From NCBI RefSeq assembly GCF_025264665.1, contig NZ_CP073697.1, positions 1,674,001 through 1,738,000 of the forward strand: DNA of 64,000 nt, in the 5' to 3' direction. The translations under genes were made by a program, and so were the position numbers. The notes beneath the pieces are model-generated. The model saw only the letters and a program-made list of their open reading frames with translations, searched no databases and had not been told where the DNA came from. Shown piece by piece: positions 55,084 through 63,264 of this stretch. This DNA comes from Edaphobacter flagellatus (GTDB taxonomy: Bacteria > Acidobacteriota > Terriglobia > Terriglobales > Acidobacteriaceae). How positions within the stretch are numbered: position 1 is the first letter of the stretch; every line of letters begins with the position of its first letter.

Positions 55084-55746
55084 TTATTGCTGTTCCGCTG
55101 CTTCTTCCTCTGCCGGGAAGCGCGTTCCGCGCTTGCGGTCGAAGAGCTTGCGGGTCACCCACGCGGCCAGCAGCACCACCAGAATGCCTCCAATGCCCAT
55201 CACATATGCCGTGTGCGCGTGAATCGCCTGCGTGATGCTGTGCAGGATCGTCGGGCCAAAAAAGATCGTAATCAGGGCCCAGACCAGGAAACGGATAAAT
55301 TTGCCGATCATGATGGCCAGAAAAAACGACACCGTCTTCATCTCGAAGACACCGGCTGCAAACTCAAACAGCTTGACGGGCATCGGCGGAGGCATCATCG
55401 CCGGAATCATGAGCGCCAGAAACTCCTGCCGCTCGAACCTGTCCCGAAGCTGCTCATAACGCTTGCGGTTGATCCGCTTCATCAGGAAGAGCTCGCCGCC
55501 TGCCCGTCCGATAAAAAATGGCAGAAGACTGCCAACGGCCGATCCGAGTGCTGCCATGAAGCAATACACTACGAATTTCGGGCGGTCGTGGACGACGTAG
55601 TAGATCAACAACGCGTCAATCGGCAAAGGAACTGCGGCCGAGTCGATCACGGCCAGCGCACCGATTCCCCACACGCCAAACGGCTTCAGGGCCGCTAATA
55701 AAACAGCGCTCCACTTATTGATGACTGCAACTGGGGATATCTTCAC
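55084..55746 (-). CDS. DedA/VTT-domain membrane protein (YqaA-like)
   Basis: 220 residues with the VTT (PF09335) region: FGVWGIGALAVIDSAAVPLPIDALLI, then LGSAVGSLLPFFIGRAGG, then the amphipathic segment with PPPMPVKLFEFAAG and IGKFIRFLVW. DedA/VTT proteins are thought to be lipid scramblases or proton-dependent transporters of the inner membrane. Upstream gene (MoaB/MogA) ends 8 bases before its start, so they are co-transcribed, though a functional link is not obvious. Confidence 0.88.
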   Translation of the reverse strand: MKISPVAVINKWSAVLLAALKPFGVWGIGALAVIDSAAVPLPIDALLIYYVVHDRPKFVVYCFMAALGSAVGSLLPFFIGRAGGELFLMKRINRKRYEQLRDRFERQEFLALMIPAMMPPPMPVKLFEFAAGVFEMKTVSFFLAIMIGKFIRFLVWALITIFFGPTILHSITQAIHAHTAYVMGIGGILVVLLAAWVTRKLFDRKRGTRFPAEEEAAEQQ

Positions 55747-55754
55747 GGGTGAGT

Positions 55755-56291
55755 CTATTCTACCTGTTCCGATGTTCCATCCTGATGAATGTTCCCGTGG
55801 TGCGCCGTATCGCCTGCCAGTAGATCCAGCGCATGGGGCAGCAAAGGCAGAATCGACTGAAGCGACTCCGTAGCACCCGACGGACTTCCCGGCAGGTTCA
55901 CGATCAGGGTCTGCCCCAGCGTTCCGCAGACGGCTCGGCTCAGGGCAGCCAGCGGAGTCTTTTTTGTTCCTTCGGCACGCATCCTCTCGGCCAACCCCTC
56001 CACCAGCCGCTCGCTGACCATCCGGGTCGCTTCAGGAGTCACATCGCGAGCGGCGAGTCCCGTACCGCCGGTGGTCACCACGAGCGCGGCGGATGTTGCA
56101 GCCCGGCGCAGAATGGCCGCAATCTGATCTACCTCATCGGGCACGATCTCTCTGGCTACGTCGTCCAGCCCTGCCTGCTGCAGCAGGACAGCAACTGCCG
56201 GGCCGGAGAGGTCCTCCCGCTGGCCGTGAAAGCAGCCGTCGCTGACCGTAATCACCACTGCTTTCAGCTTTTTGTGGAATGTTTTCGCCAT
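55755..56291 (-). CDS. MoaB/MogA-like molybdopterin adenylyltransferase
   Basis: 178 residues of the molybdopterin-binding family: [24 protein letters not shown] at the start, the [17 protein letters not shown] loop and [16 protein letters not shown] at the end. The proteins adenylate molybdopterin before molybdenum insertion. No other moa/moe gene lies in the window. It heads a two-gene unit with the VTT membrane protein. Confidence 0.9.
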   Translation of the reverse strand: MAKTFHKKLKAVVITVSDGCFHGQREDLSGPAVAVLLQQAGLDDVAREIVPDEVDQIAAILRRAATSAALVVTTGGTGLAARDVTPEATRMVSERLVEGLAERMRAEGTKKTPLAALSRAVCGTLGQTLIVNLPGSPSGATESLQSILPLLPHALDLLAGDTAHHGNIHQDGTSEQVE

Positions 56292-56476
56292 TCCGCCAGT
56301 CTAACTAATCGTGGGAGATACCACCTTAGCGGTATCCGCTGAAAAAGCACCTAAACCTTGTAAAGATGAGAAAATAAGGCTGGACGATGCAACCTCGGGA
56401 CATCGAGCCGGGTTAACCACCTCATCTCAGGAAAGAAACTTCCGTCTCCGCTATTCGTCTGACCAAAGATAACCCG

Positions 56477-57535
56477 ATGCCATCGCTCGAGACCCCACCC
56501 AACGACGCACCGCCGACACAACCGGTACGGGTGCGCACGAACCGGTACGGTGATCTCGAAGAGCATGAACTGATTCACCTTCTCGACGCCCTGGACGACG
56601 AGCGCGCACGCGCCCGGTTTCGCGAGGCCGTCTACATCTCATTCATTATCTGGCTGGGTATCGCCTGGTTCGTCCTCTACGGCCCGCAGGTGATATTCCA
56701 TCAACCCCGGCTCATCAACCCGGCTGATGTGCTGAAGCAGCGCGACAAAGAGCTGACCTACCTGGACATGCCTTCGGACATCGGCAAGCAGCTTCCGAAG
56801 AAGCCAACTGACGTAATCAGCGACAAGGACCGTCGCCAGCAGACCTCCAAGCCCACGATCGACAAGAAGACGCTGGAGCAGCTTCAGGCGATGCGCAAGG
56901 CAGGCGCTCCAGGAGCCAGCACGCCCGCTCCGACGCCGCAGCCTCCGGCTCCACAACCAACGCAACCTCAACAGCAGCAGCAGGCGCAGCAACCGCCTCC
57001 TGCTCCTTTGCCACAACATCCTGTACAGCAGGCAACGGTTGAAGCGCCACGACCCGCTCCTACGCGGCCCAACTTCGGCAATCAGAGTGTGTCCGCCGGC
57101 GATGCTATCCGTCAGGCTGCACAGGCAGCAGCACAGAACCGCGGTGGCGGCGGCGACTACGGCGCCAGCATCCCCGTTGCGCACCAGGGAATGAACACCG
57201 GCGTCGACATCCTCTCGGATACGATGGGTGTCGATTTCAACCCTTACCTGCGCCGCATCCTTCACGACATCTACGTCACCTGGCTTCCGCTGATCCCGGA
57301 AGAGGCGCGACCGCCGTTGAACAAGCAAGGCGAGACGCTGATCCGCTTCACGATCCTTCCAGATGGCAGAATCGGCGCAATGCATCTCGACGGCTCGACG
57401 CAGGATCAGGCGATTGACCGCGCAGCCTGGGGCTCGATTACGGGTGTCGGCCAGTTCCCGCCGCTGCCGAAGGAGTTCCACGGGCCGAACCTTGAGCTGC
57501 GCATTCACTACTACGTCAACAAGAAGCCGGAGTAG
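56477..57535 (+). CDS. TonB-like energy-transducing protein
   Basis: 352 residues: short N-terminal cytoplasmic segment, single membrane anchor (about 51-69), a long periplasmic linker rich in Pro and Gln (about 145-205), and a C-terminal TonB-type domain (about 255-350: FNPYLRRILHDIYVTWLPLIPEE, GETLIRFTILPDGRI, IHYYVNKK). It would couple the proton-motive force to TonB-dependent receptors such as the one at 21613-25092; no exbBD is adjacent. Divergent from the MoaB gene, 185 bases away. Confidence 0.85.
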   Translation: MPSLETPPNDAPPTQPVRVRTNRYGDLEEHELIHLLDALDDERARARFREAVYISFIIWLGIAWFVLYGPQVIFHQPRLINPADVLKQRDKELTYLDMPSDIGKQLPKKPTDVISDKDRRQQTSKPTIDKKTLEQLQAMRKAGAPGASTPAPTPQPPAPQPTQPQQQQQAQQPPPAPLPQHPVQQATVEAPRPAPTRPNFGNQSVSAGDAIRQAAQAAAQNRGGGGDYGASIPVAHQGMNTGVDILSDTMGVDFNPYLRRILHDIYVTWLPLIPEEARPPLNKQGETLIRFTILPDGRIGAMHLDGSTQDQAIDRAAWGSITGVGQFPPLPKEFHGPNLELRIHYYVNKKPE

Positions 57536-57544
57536 ACCGGCACG

Positions 57545-57724
57545 ATGCCTCCGCCCGCACGATCCTCACAGTCGAGTCCAGCTTCGCGCGAGAAGAATCT
57601 CCAGCTTGAGCGTCTTCGTCAGCTTCGCGGGCTGATGCTTCTGGCCTTCGCGGTCATCGCATTCAGCATGTGGCGGTTCGGCTTCAGCCACATCTTTACG
57701 CCGGGATGGTGGCGGCTTTGGTGA
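57545..57724 (+). CDS. Small membrane protein
   Basis: 59 residues starting MPPPARSSQSS and ending in TPGWWRLW. A basic/charged segment is followed by one hydrophobic helix (LMLLAFAVIAFSMWRFGF, about 31-48). It begins 9 bases after the TonB-like gene stop, and its stop TGA overlaps the GTG of the next gene (GTGA), so it is translated with miaA. Unknown function; a role with the TonB-like protein or a coupling sequence is possible. Confidence 0.6.
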   Translation: MPPPARSSQSSPASREKNLQLERLRQLRGLMLLAFAVIAFSMWRFGFSHIFTPGWWRLW

Positions 57725-58674
57725 AGATTTCTCACGAGAAACCTCTGATTGTTCTTGCCGGGCCGACGGCAAGCGGCAAGACTTCGCTGGCGATTCGGCT
57801 TGCGGAAGAGTTTGGCGGCGAGATTGTGTCGTGCGACTCGGTCGCGGTGTATCGCGGGATGGAGATCGGCACGGCGAAGCCCTCGATTGAAGAGCGGGCG
57901 ATGGTACCGCATCACTTGATCGATGTTGCGTGGCCGGATGAGCAGGTGACGGCGGGCGACTACAGCCGACTGGCTCGCGAGGCGCTTGCGGGAATCAGCG
58001 GACGTGAGCGGCTTCCCATTGTTGCTGGAGGAACAGGACTCTATCTGCGGGCGCTGATCGAAGGGCTGTTTCCGGCTCCTGCGGCGCGTCCAGAGCTGCG
58101 TGAGAGATTGCGTAAGCGGGCGGAGAAGCGCGGGCCGGAGCATCTGCATCGCGTCCTGACGCGGCTGGATCGTGCGGCGGCGCAGGCGATTCATGCCAAC
58201 GATGTGCCGAAGGTGATTCGCGCGATCGAGGTTTCTCTGACTTCGGAGGATGCGAAACGCAGTCCGATGACGGAGCAGTGGCAGAAGGGCCGCGACCGGC
58301 TGGAAGGCTATCGGATTCTGCGGCTGGGGCTGAATCCTGAACGGGCGCGGCTGTATGAGCGCATCAACCAGCGTGCGGCGGCGATGTTCGATCGCGGGCT
58401 GGTTGAGGAGACGGCGCGGCTGATCGAGCGCTACGGACGCGAGTGCCGTGCGTTGCTGTCGCTAGGTTATGCGCAGGCCGCAGCGATGCTCGCGGATGCG
58501 TTGACGCGCGAGGAGGCCGTCGCGGCGGCGCAGCAGGGACATCGCAACTATGCGAAGCGGCAGATGACGTGGTTTCGCCGCGAGCCGGAGATGCACTGGC
58601 TGAACGGACTGGGCAGCGATGACGGCGTTGTCGATGAGGCGATGCGGCTGGTTGCAGCGTTCATCAAGGGCTGA
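57721..58674 (+). CDS. miaA: tRNA dimethylallyltransferase
   Basis: Adds a dimethylallyl group to A37 of tRNAs reading UNN codons. P-loop LAGPTASGKTSL, DSVAVYRGMEIGTAKP, and GTGLYLRALIEG are all present. The GTG at 57721 is chosen because it makes a 4-base GTGA overlap with the upstream small gene and has GGTGG eight bases ahead; an ATG at 57706 (five residues longer) is equally possible. About 317 residues, the usual length. Confidence 0.94.
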   Translation: MKISHEKPLIVLAGPTASGKTSLAIRLAEEFGGEIVSCDSVAVYRGMEIGTAKPSIEERAMVPHHLIDVAWPDEQVTAGDYSRLAREALAGISGRERLPIVAGGTGLYLRALIEGLFPAPAARPELRERLRKRAEKRGPEHLHRVLTRLDRAAAQAIHANDVPKVIRAIEVSLTSEDAKRSPMTEQWQKGRDRLEGYRILRLGLNPERARLYERINQRAAAMFDRGLVEETARLIERYGRECRALLSLGYAQAAAMLADALTREEAVAAAQQGHRNYAKRQMTWFRREPEMHWLNGLGSDDGVVDEAMRLVAAFIKG

Positions 58675-58729
58675 GTCCTTTCGCACTCACTCGCAGCTTT
58701 CTCTCTCGCTCGCCTTCTACAATGAAGCG

Positions 58730-59338
58730 ATGAGCTACTTTGAGGTCTTTTCGCTCCCGCCAAAGCTTCACATCGATACCGCTGCGCTGGAGAAGCATTT
58801 TTATGCGCAGAGCAGAAAGCTGCATCCGGACCGTTTCGCCTCACGGCCTCAGGCGGAACAGGAGGAGGCGTTACGTCAGTCGTCGCTGCTGAACGATGCG
58901 TATCGCACGCTGAAGGATCCGATTCTGCGGACGCAGTATCTGCTGAAGCTCGAAGGGATCGAGCTGGAGGAGCAATCGAAGGCAGCGACGGATGCGGCGC
59001 GCGCGTCGGGCGCGGAGAAGAAGCAGGTTGTACCTCCGGAGCTGCTGGAGGAGGTCTTCGAGCTGAACATGCAGCTGCAGGAGATGAAGATGGCGAAGCA
59101 GATGGGCGAGGACGAGCCCGAGCTGCGGCGCGATCTGATGACGGCCAAAGACGCCTTCGACGCCCGCATGGTGGAGACGCAGGCCGAGCTTGAAGGCCTG
59201 TGGACGCGCTGGGACATCGCGGTCGATGCGGGCGACGATGCGGGCAAGGCGTCGGCCCGCGATGCGATGGTTGCTCTGCTGAATAAGCGGAGCTATCTGC
59301 GGAACCTGGTCAGGGATGTGAACGAGGCCCTCGAGTAG
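58730..59338 (+). CDS. hscB: HscB-like Fe-S co-chaperone
   Basis: 202 residues from MSYFEVFSLPPKLHID. An N-terminal J domain with LHPDRF (His32-Pro33-Asp34) is followed by a C-terminal helical domain with DPILRTQYLLKLEG and LLEEVFELNMQLQEM, the site that binds the IscU scaffold. Length is close to the E. coli HscB (171). No isc/hsc operon is near, so the gene stands apart from its usual partners. An upstream in-frame start at 58619 lies inside the miaA end and is not used. Confidence 0.9.
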   Translation: MSYFEVFSLPPKLHIDTAALEKHFYAQSRKLHPDRFASRPQAEQEEALRQSSLLNDAYRTLKDPILRTQYLLKLEGIELEEQSKAATDAARASGAEKKQVVPPELLEEVFELNMQLQEMKMAKQMGEDEPELRRDLMTAKDAFDARMVETQAELEGLWTRWDIAVDAGDDAGKASARDAMVALLNKRSYLRNLVRDVNEALE

Positions 59339-59684
59339 GGCCCCCCTCCCCCCACTCTGTTTTGCGCAAAATATTGATTCTCTGGACGTTATGCAGGGAG
59401 TCTTTCTGCAAAATATTCCATCGAAACGGGTTACGGGTAAAATATTGATTCCGTTACGGTTATGCCATCCCCTATAGAGCTCTGTGATCCGCCAGCATGC
59501 GTATAGACGCAGGTGGCTTCTCTGACCGGCTACAGCCCTTCTGATCTTCGCGCTTCTTTGCGGGAATGGCCTTCCTCTAGAACTACTTCCATTTTACAAA
59601 ACGGCATAAAACTAATCGGCAGCTTTTTATGCCTTTATCTTATTGAACAGCAGCAAGTTACAAAAGGAGGGGGCTTGACAGATT
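59339..59684. other. Gene-free stretch with intergenic repeats
   Basis: 346 bases with no convincing gene. A C-rich run is followed by a partial repeat copy at 59364-59380 (AAAATATTGATTC) and a full copy at 59408-59451. The remainder has an AT-rich segment and leads to the DinB-gene terminator. Confidence 0.6.
59408..59451. repeat. Intergenic repeat GCAAAATAT...AAATATTGATTC, copy 2
   Basis: Matches 33323-33367 in order and spacing. A shorter related piece (GCAAAATATTGATTC) lies 28 bases upstream. Confidence 0.7.
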
Positions 59685-59693
59685 TCAAGCCCC
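59670..59693 (-). terminator. Terminator of DinB-like gene
   Basis: GGGGCTTGA / TCAAGCCCC arms around a 6-base loop overlapping the gene's stop; on the minus strand followed by CCTCCTTTTG. Confidence 0.65.
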
Positions 59694-60164
59694 GGCGATG
59701 CGTTCGAGCTGCTGGAGATGGTTGATGTCGTGTCCGCCCATGGTCTCGATGATGGTCCAGAAGGTCATGGTGCCGCGCTCGGGATGGGTGGTGGGCCGGT
59801 GGCGGTCGGCCTCGGTCACTGTGGTGAGGAGCCTGAGGTTCCAGTTACGGACGGCGGAGAAGGTGGCAAGGCCGGAGGCGATGTCGTAGGCGGCGTAGCG
59901 CTCGCCCCAGACGCCCTGGTCGAAGGGCTGGATGACGGGATGGTCAGCGGCGAGGGCCTGACGGAGGCGGAAGGCAAAGACCAGCTCGCAGTCGGCCAGG
60001 TGGGCGACGATCTCGCGAATGGACCACTTGCCCGGTGCGGGAGCGTGATCGATCTGGGCGGCGGAGAGTGGAGCGATGAGGCTGCGAATGCGATCGGGAG
60101 TGGCCGTGATGACGGGGACCGGGTCCTGGTCGCCGAGATAGGAGGCGTAGGGATTCAGTTCCAT
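59685..60164 (-). CDS. DinB-family putative metal-binding protein
   Basis: 159 residues from MELNPYASYLG at 60164; the frame extends upstream to 60488 but that part is an unrelated Pro/Thr-rich translation through the REP-like element. The helical bundle has the three family His positions: WSIREIVAHLADCE, HPVIQ, and GGHDINHLQQ. DinB/YfiT-type proteins bind metal; some are thiol transferases. Precise function unknown. Confidence 0.85.
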   Translation of the reverse strand: MELNPYASYLGDQDPVPVITATPDRIRSLIAPLSAAQIDHAPAPGKWSIREIVAHLADCELVFAFRLRQALAADHPVIQPFDQGVWGERYAAYDIASGLATFSAVRNWNLRLLTTVTEADRHRPTTHPERGTMTFWTIIETMGGHDINHLQQLERIAGA

Positions 60165-60240
60165 GCTTGTGACGGTACCATGCCGGAATGTGGGTTTCCG
60201 TCCGGCTTGTGACGGGCTCCTGATGATGGCGTGCCTGTGC

Positions 60241-60296
60241 GAGCGAAATGCGGGGGTTCCCTCGGCTACGTGCTTCGCACTTCGCTCGGAATGACA
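60241..60296. repeat. REP-like intergenic repeat, copy B
   Basis: GAAATGCGGGGGTTCCCTCG, then a GC-rich centre with hairpin potential, then CGCTCGGAATGACA. Lies between the DinB-like and VOC genes. Related to copies A and C. Confidence 0.65.
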
Positions 60297-60345
60297 CCTT
60301 GTTGAGAGTGTGGAAGGGTTGTTGGCTCCCCCTTGCCCAATTGCT

Positions 60346-60774
60346 CTAGTTCTCGGGTTGCCAGGGGTCGTAGGAGCCGATGCTCCAGAGGTGGCCCTCG
60401 AGGTCGCGGCAGGTGAAGCCGCGGCCGCCGTAGTCCATGTCGCGGATGTCGAAGACCATCTCGGCCCCGGCGGCTTTGGCGGTGGCATAGGTGGCGTCGG
60501 CGTCGGGGACGACGAGATAGATGCCTTTGGTTTCGCGGTGGCCGATCTCGTCGGGCTGCACCATGAGCTTGCCGTATTCGGAGCCGTTGTCGACGGAGCC
60601 GAGCATGATCATGCCTCCGCCGTAGGTGAGCTGAGCGTGGGCAACGGTGTCGTTCTCGCCCATGTAAACGGCGTTTTTCTGGAGGCCGAAGGCGCGGCCC
60701 AGCCAGTCGATGGCGGCGACGGCGTTGCGATAGCGGAGACTGGGAATGAGTGTGGAGCGCGTTTGTGTTGTCAT
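60346..60774 (-). CDS. VOC/glyoxalase-superfamily protein (PhnB-like)
   Basis: 142 residues with two beta-alpha-beta-beta-beta halves: [39 protein letters not shown], and [40 protein letters not shown]. Same layout as glyoxalase/bleomycin-resistance proteins. Substrate unknown; could bind a metal through His and Glu. Confidence 0.85.
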   Translation of the reverse strand: MTTQTRSTLIPSLRYRNAVAAIDWLGRAFGLQKNAVYMGENDTVAHAQLTYGGGMIMLGSVDNGSEYGKLMVQPDEIGHRETKGIYLVVPDADATYATAKAAGAEMVFDIRDMDYGGRGFTCRDLEGHLWSIGSYDPWQPEN

Positions 60775-60846
60775 GCGAGAAGCATGCTACAGCCTGACGG
60801 TGAGCGTCTTGGAAAAATCGGCAGCATTGTGGAGGAAAATGAAGAG

Positions 60847-61176
60847 ATGAACTATCTATGGCTTGCTGGAGCGATCCTGAGCGAGGTGATTGGCACCTCT
60901 TCCCTTAAGGCTTCGGAGGGGTTTACGCGGCTGCTGCCGTCGGTTGTGGTGGTGATCGGGTATGGTCTGGCCTTTTACTGCCTGTCGCAGACGCTGAAGA
61001 CGATGCCGGTGGGCGTGGCCTATGCGATCTGGTCGGGGCTGGGGACGGTGCTGATTGCGCTGGTGGGACTGGTGCTCTACAAACAGAAGCTCGATTCGGC
61101 CGCCATCGTGGGGATGGCGCTGATCATCGCGGGCGTACTGGTGATGAATCTGCTCTCGAAGTCAGCGGCGCACTAA
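60847..61176 (+). CDS. SMR-family multidrug efflux transporter
   Basis: 109 residues, four helices, with the proton-binding Glu in [19 protein letters not shown] (about residue 14) and [17 protein letters not shown]. This is the EmrE/SugE size and pattern; acts as a dimer exchanging cationic compounds for protons. The ATG at 60847 fits the conserved start. A hairpin around its stop could terminate it. Confidence 0.92.
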   Translation: MNYLWLAGAILSEVIGTSSLKASEGFTRLLPSVVVVIGYGLAFYCLSQTLKTMPVGVAYAIWSGLGTVLIALVGLVLYKQKLDSAAIVGMALIIAGVLVMNLLSKSAAH

Positions 61177-61189
61177 AGGCACCGCTGAC
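61161..61189. terminator. Hairpin at end of SMR gene
   Basis: GTCAGCGG / CCGCTGAC arms with a 13-base loop containing the SMR stop; followed by GGTTCTTCTC. Weak to moderate terminator between convergent genes. Confidence 0.45.
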
Positions 61190-61207
61190 GGTTCTTCTCA
61201 AGGATTT

Positions 61208-61822
61208 TCAGTTGCTGAGCCCGACGAACTGGTGGACGTAACGCGGTGCTACGGCTTCCTTGAGCATGAAGTTGGCTACGTCGGCGCGGGAGATGGTGTA
61301 GGCGCTTTTGGGGAGTCCGCCTGCGACGACGCGAAGATTGCCACTGGCGGGTTTGTCGAGCAGGCGCGGCGGACGAAGAATGGTCCAGTCGAGATCGGAC
61401 TGCGCCATCTCGTTGTCGGCGTCGCAATGGTCGTCGGTGACGTTGCGAAAGAGTGTGTTGGTCATGACGGAGTAGAGCAGGCCTCCCTGGCGGAAGCAGA
61501 AGGCGCTGGAGACGTGAATGAAGCGGGAGACTCCGGAGAGATGCATCGCACGGACGAGGGTGCGGCCGAAGTCGCGACGCAGGTGGGTGCGGCGGAGGGT
61601 GGTGGGGCCGAAGGCTGAGAGGACGGCGTCGGAGCCGTGGATGGCCTGAGCCATCTGCTCGGCATCGTAAAGATCGCCGCCGATGACCTGGAGGCGCGGC
61701 GCAGAGATGCCGATCTTCTGGGGAGCGCGGGCGTAGGCGGTGACGTTGTGTCCCTGATCGAGAGCGTGGGAGAGAAGCAGGCGGCCTATGCCGCCTGTGG
61801 CTCCGAGGATGGCGAGTCGCAT
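61208..61822 (-). CDS. NAD(P)-binding reductase-like protein (NmrA/atypical SDR)
   Basis: 204 residues: Rossmann motif GATGGIGRLL near the N terminus, then GSDAVLSAFG and RFIHVSSAF, and the downstream DLDWTILRPPRLLD of atypical short-chain dehydrogenases. No YxxxK catalytic pair is obvious, as in many NmrA-like proteins that use NAD(P) as a regulator. Lies 30 bases downstream of the SnoaL-like gene in one operon. Confidence 0.87.
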   Translation of the reverse strand: MRLAILGATGGIGRLLLSHALDQGHNVTAYARAPQKIGISAPRLQVIGGDLYDAEQMAQAIHGSDAVLSAFGPTTLRRTHLRRDFGRTLVRAMHLSGVSRFIHVSSAFCFRQGGLLYSVMTNTLFRNVTDDHCDADNEMAQSDLDWTILRPPRLLDKPASGNLRVVAGGLPKSAYTISRADVANFMLKEAVAPRYVHQFVGLSN

Positions 61823-61852
61823 GGAAAGAACCTCCGTAGGTATAAACGAGAA

Positions 61853-62416
61853 TTAGTGCGCTGCTGGTGCGGACTGGGCTCCGGGGAGTGGAACGCCGAT
61901 CTGGCGGAAGATGCCGACCTGGTCCATCTGCAACCAGGACTCGGCGATCTTGCCATCGCGGAAGCGGTAGAAGATGACGGCACTGTTGGTGATGGGCTTT
62001 CCGGTAGGTGGGACACCGGCGATGGGAGCGGTGTTGGTGGCGGTCATGCTCCAACGAGCGGCGCCTTTGTCGCCGTTGATGACGATGTCTTCGACGACGA
62101 AGTGATGGTCGGGGAAAAGAGCGCGGACGCGATCGGAGGCCTGACGGACTCCCGCATAACCGGAGGCATCGCCGGTGGGGGCATGGAAGACGATGTCGGG
62201 GGTAAAGATCTCGGGGATGAGCTCAAGGTGATTCTGGTTGAGGCACTCCTCGTAGTAGCGGCGGATGACGGTTTCCTGCGGGGTGGCGGGCATGGTGGCT
62301 CCTTGGTGATGGCTGGATTGGGTAGGCGTGCGGCGAGTCTGCGCGTGAATCGAGGCCGGGCTGGGAAGAATGAGGGCGAGAAGGGCGATGGGGAGTGGTT
62401 TGGGGCTGCGCTTCAT
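61853..62416 (-). CDS. Exported SnoaL-like/ester cyclase-family protein
   Basis: 187 residues with a signal peptide (about 1-26, PIALLALILPSPASIHAQ) and an NTF2-like fold: TVIRRYYEECLNQNHLELIPEIFTPDIVFHAP, RVRALFPDHHFVVEDIVI, and DGKIAESWLQMDQVGIFRQIG. The SnoaL/ester-cyclase family has small-molecule isomerases and cyclases of unknown substrate. AGGTGAAC precedes the ATG. Divergent from a TetR regulator. Confidence 0.85.
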   Translation of the reverse strand: MKRSPKPLPIALLALILPSPASIHAQTRRTPTQSSHHQGATMPATPQETVIRRYYEECLNQNHLELIPEIFTPDIVFHAPTGDASGYAGVRQASDRVRALFPDHHFVVEDIVINGDKGAARWSMTATNTAPIAGVPPTGKPITNSAVIFYRFRDGKIAESWLQMDQVGIFRQIGVPLPGAQSAPAAH

Positions 62417-62424
62417 AGAAGTTC

Positions 62425-62460
62425 ACCTATTCAATATATGAACAACTATCGAATAGATGA
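62425..62460. promoter_or_regulatory. Divergent promoter region with inverted repeats
   Basis: Contains CTATTC and GAATAG half-sites 18 bases apart, and between them TTCA-N5-TGAA. Lies in the AT-rich gap between the SnoaL-like gene and the TetR-type gene; likely operator for the regulator. Confidence 0.45.
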
Positions 62461-62488
62461 CTATACTGTCGGAAAAGTAGCAGCGAAG

Positions 62489-63148
62489 ATGCAGAAAAAA
62501 ACGGTGAAGAAGCGCGCAGTGGCAAAGGTGCCGGAGAAGAGGGTGTATGAGTCTCCGGCGCGGCAGCGGCAGGCCGACGAGACGCGGGCGAGGATTGCGG
62601 CGGCGGCGCGGCGGTTGCTGGAGAAGAACGGCTATGCGGGAATGACGATTCCTGCAGTGGCCAGGGCGGCGGGTGTGGCCGTGCCGACGGTGTATGCTGC
62701 CTTCGGCTCGAAGAAGGGCATTGTCTCTGAATTGCTGGACGCGGCGCGGTTCGGCGAGGCGTATCAGTCATTGCTCGGTGAGGCGCGGAAGGTGACGGAC
62801 CCGATGGAGCTGATGCGGTTTCCGCCACGGTTTGCGCGCCAGATTTACGAAGCGGAGATGCCGGTGGAGAACCTACTGCGAGGCGCGGGGATGGTGGCTC
62901 CCGAGCTGGCGGCGGTGGAGGATGAGCGCAACTGCCAGCGGTACGATTCGCAGCTGATGGTGATCGATGCGCTGGAGAAGGCGAAGCTGCTGAAGGCCGG
63001 GCTGACGCGGGAGAGGGCACGGGCGATTCTGTGGTCGCTGACGAGCAGAGAGTTGTTCAGGATGCTGGTTCGGGAACGGGGCTGGTCGGGTGATGAGTAC
63101 CAGGCGTGGTTGGAAGATGCGATTCGGCGGGAGCTGGTGGGAGAGTGA
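62489..63148 (+). CDS. TetR-family transcriptional regulator
   Basis: 219 residues from the ATG at 62489 (MQKKTVKK); an in-frame ATG at 62438 would place the operator-like repeats inside the gene. A Lys-rich tail precedes the helix-turn-helix (TRARIAAAARRLLEKNGYAGMTIPAVARAAGVAVPTVYAAFGSKKGI), followed by a ligand-binding domain. Divergent from the SnoaL-like/reductase operon, which it probably represses. Confidence 0.88.
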   Translation: MQKKTVKKRAVAKVPEKRVYESPARQRQADETRARIAAAARRLLEKNGYAGMTIPAVARAAGVAVPTVYAAFGSKKGIVSELLDAARFGEAYQSLLGEARKVTDPMELMRFPPRFARQIYEAEMPVENLLRGAGMVAPELAAVEDERNCQRYDSQLMVIDALEKAKLLKAGLTRERARAILWSLTSRELFRMLVRERGWSGDEYQAWLEDAIRRELVGE

Positions 63149-63177
63149 ACGGCCCGCTGGATGTGATGGCTCTCCAG

Positions 63178-63226
63178 GCAAAATACGGGGGTTCCTCGAC
63201 TCGCTGCGCTCGCTCGGAATGACGCT
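63178..63226. repeat. REP-like intergenic repeat, copy C
   Basis: GCAAAATACGGGGGTTCCTCG, then CTCGCTGCGCTCGCTCGGAATGACG. Related to copies A (11543) and B (60241). The centre can fold on itself. Lies between convergent genes. Confidence 0.7.
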
Positions 63227-63264
63227 CTCGAACGACATCCTTCTTTATTGCGAACGATGATGTA

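Noticed and set aside
59513..59725. 70-codon frame upstream of the DinB terminator
   Set aside because: Low-complexity, no homologous pattern, ends within the DinB-like gene.
60165..60488. 108-codon N-terminal extension of the DinB-like gene
   Set aside because: Runs through a REP-like repeat and the VOC gene; MELNPYAS at 60164 is the natural start.
61173..62054. 293-codon minus-strand frame rich in Arg, His and Pro
   Set aside because: A frame-shifted shadow of the NAD-reductase and SnoaL-like genes.
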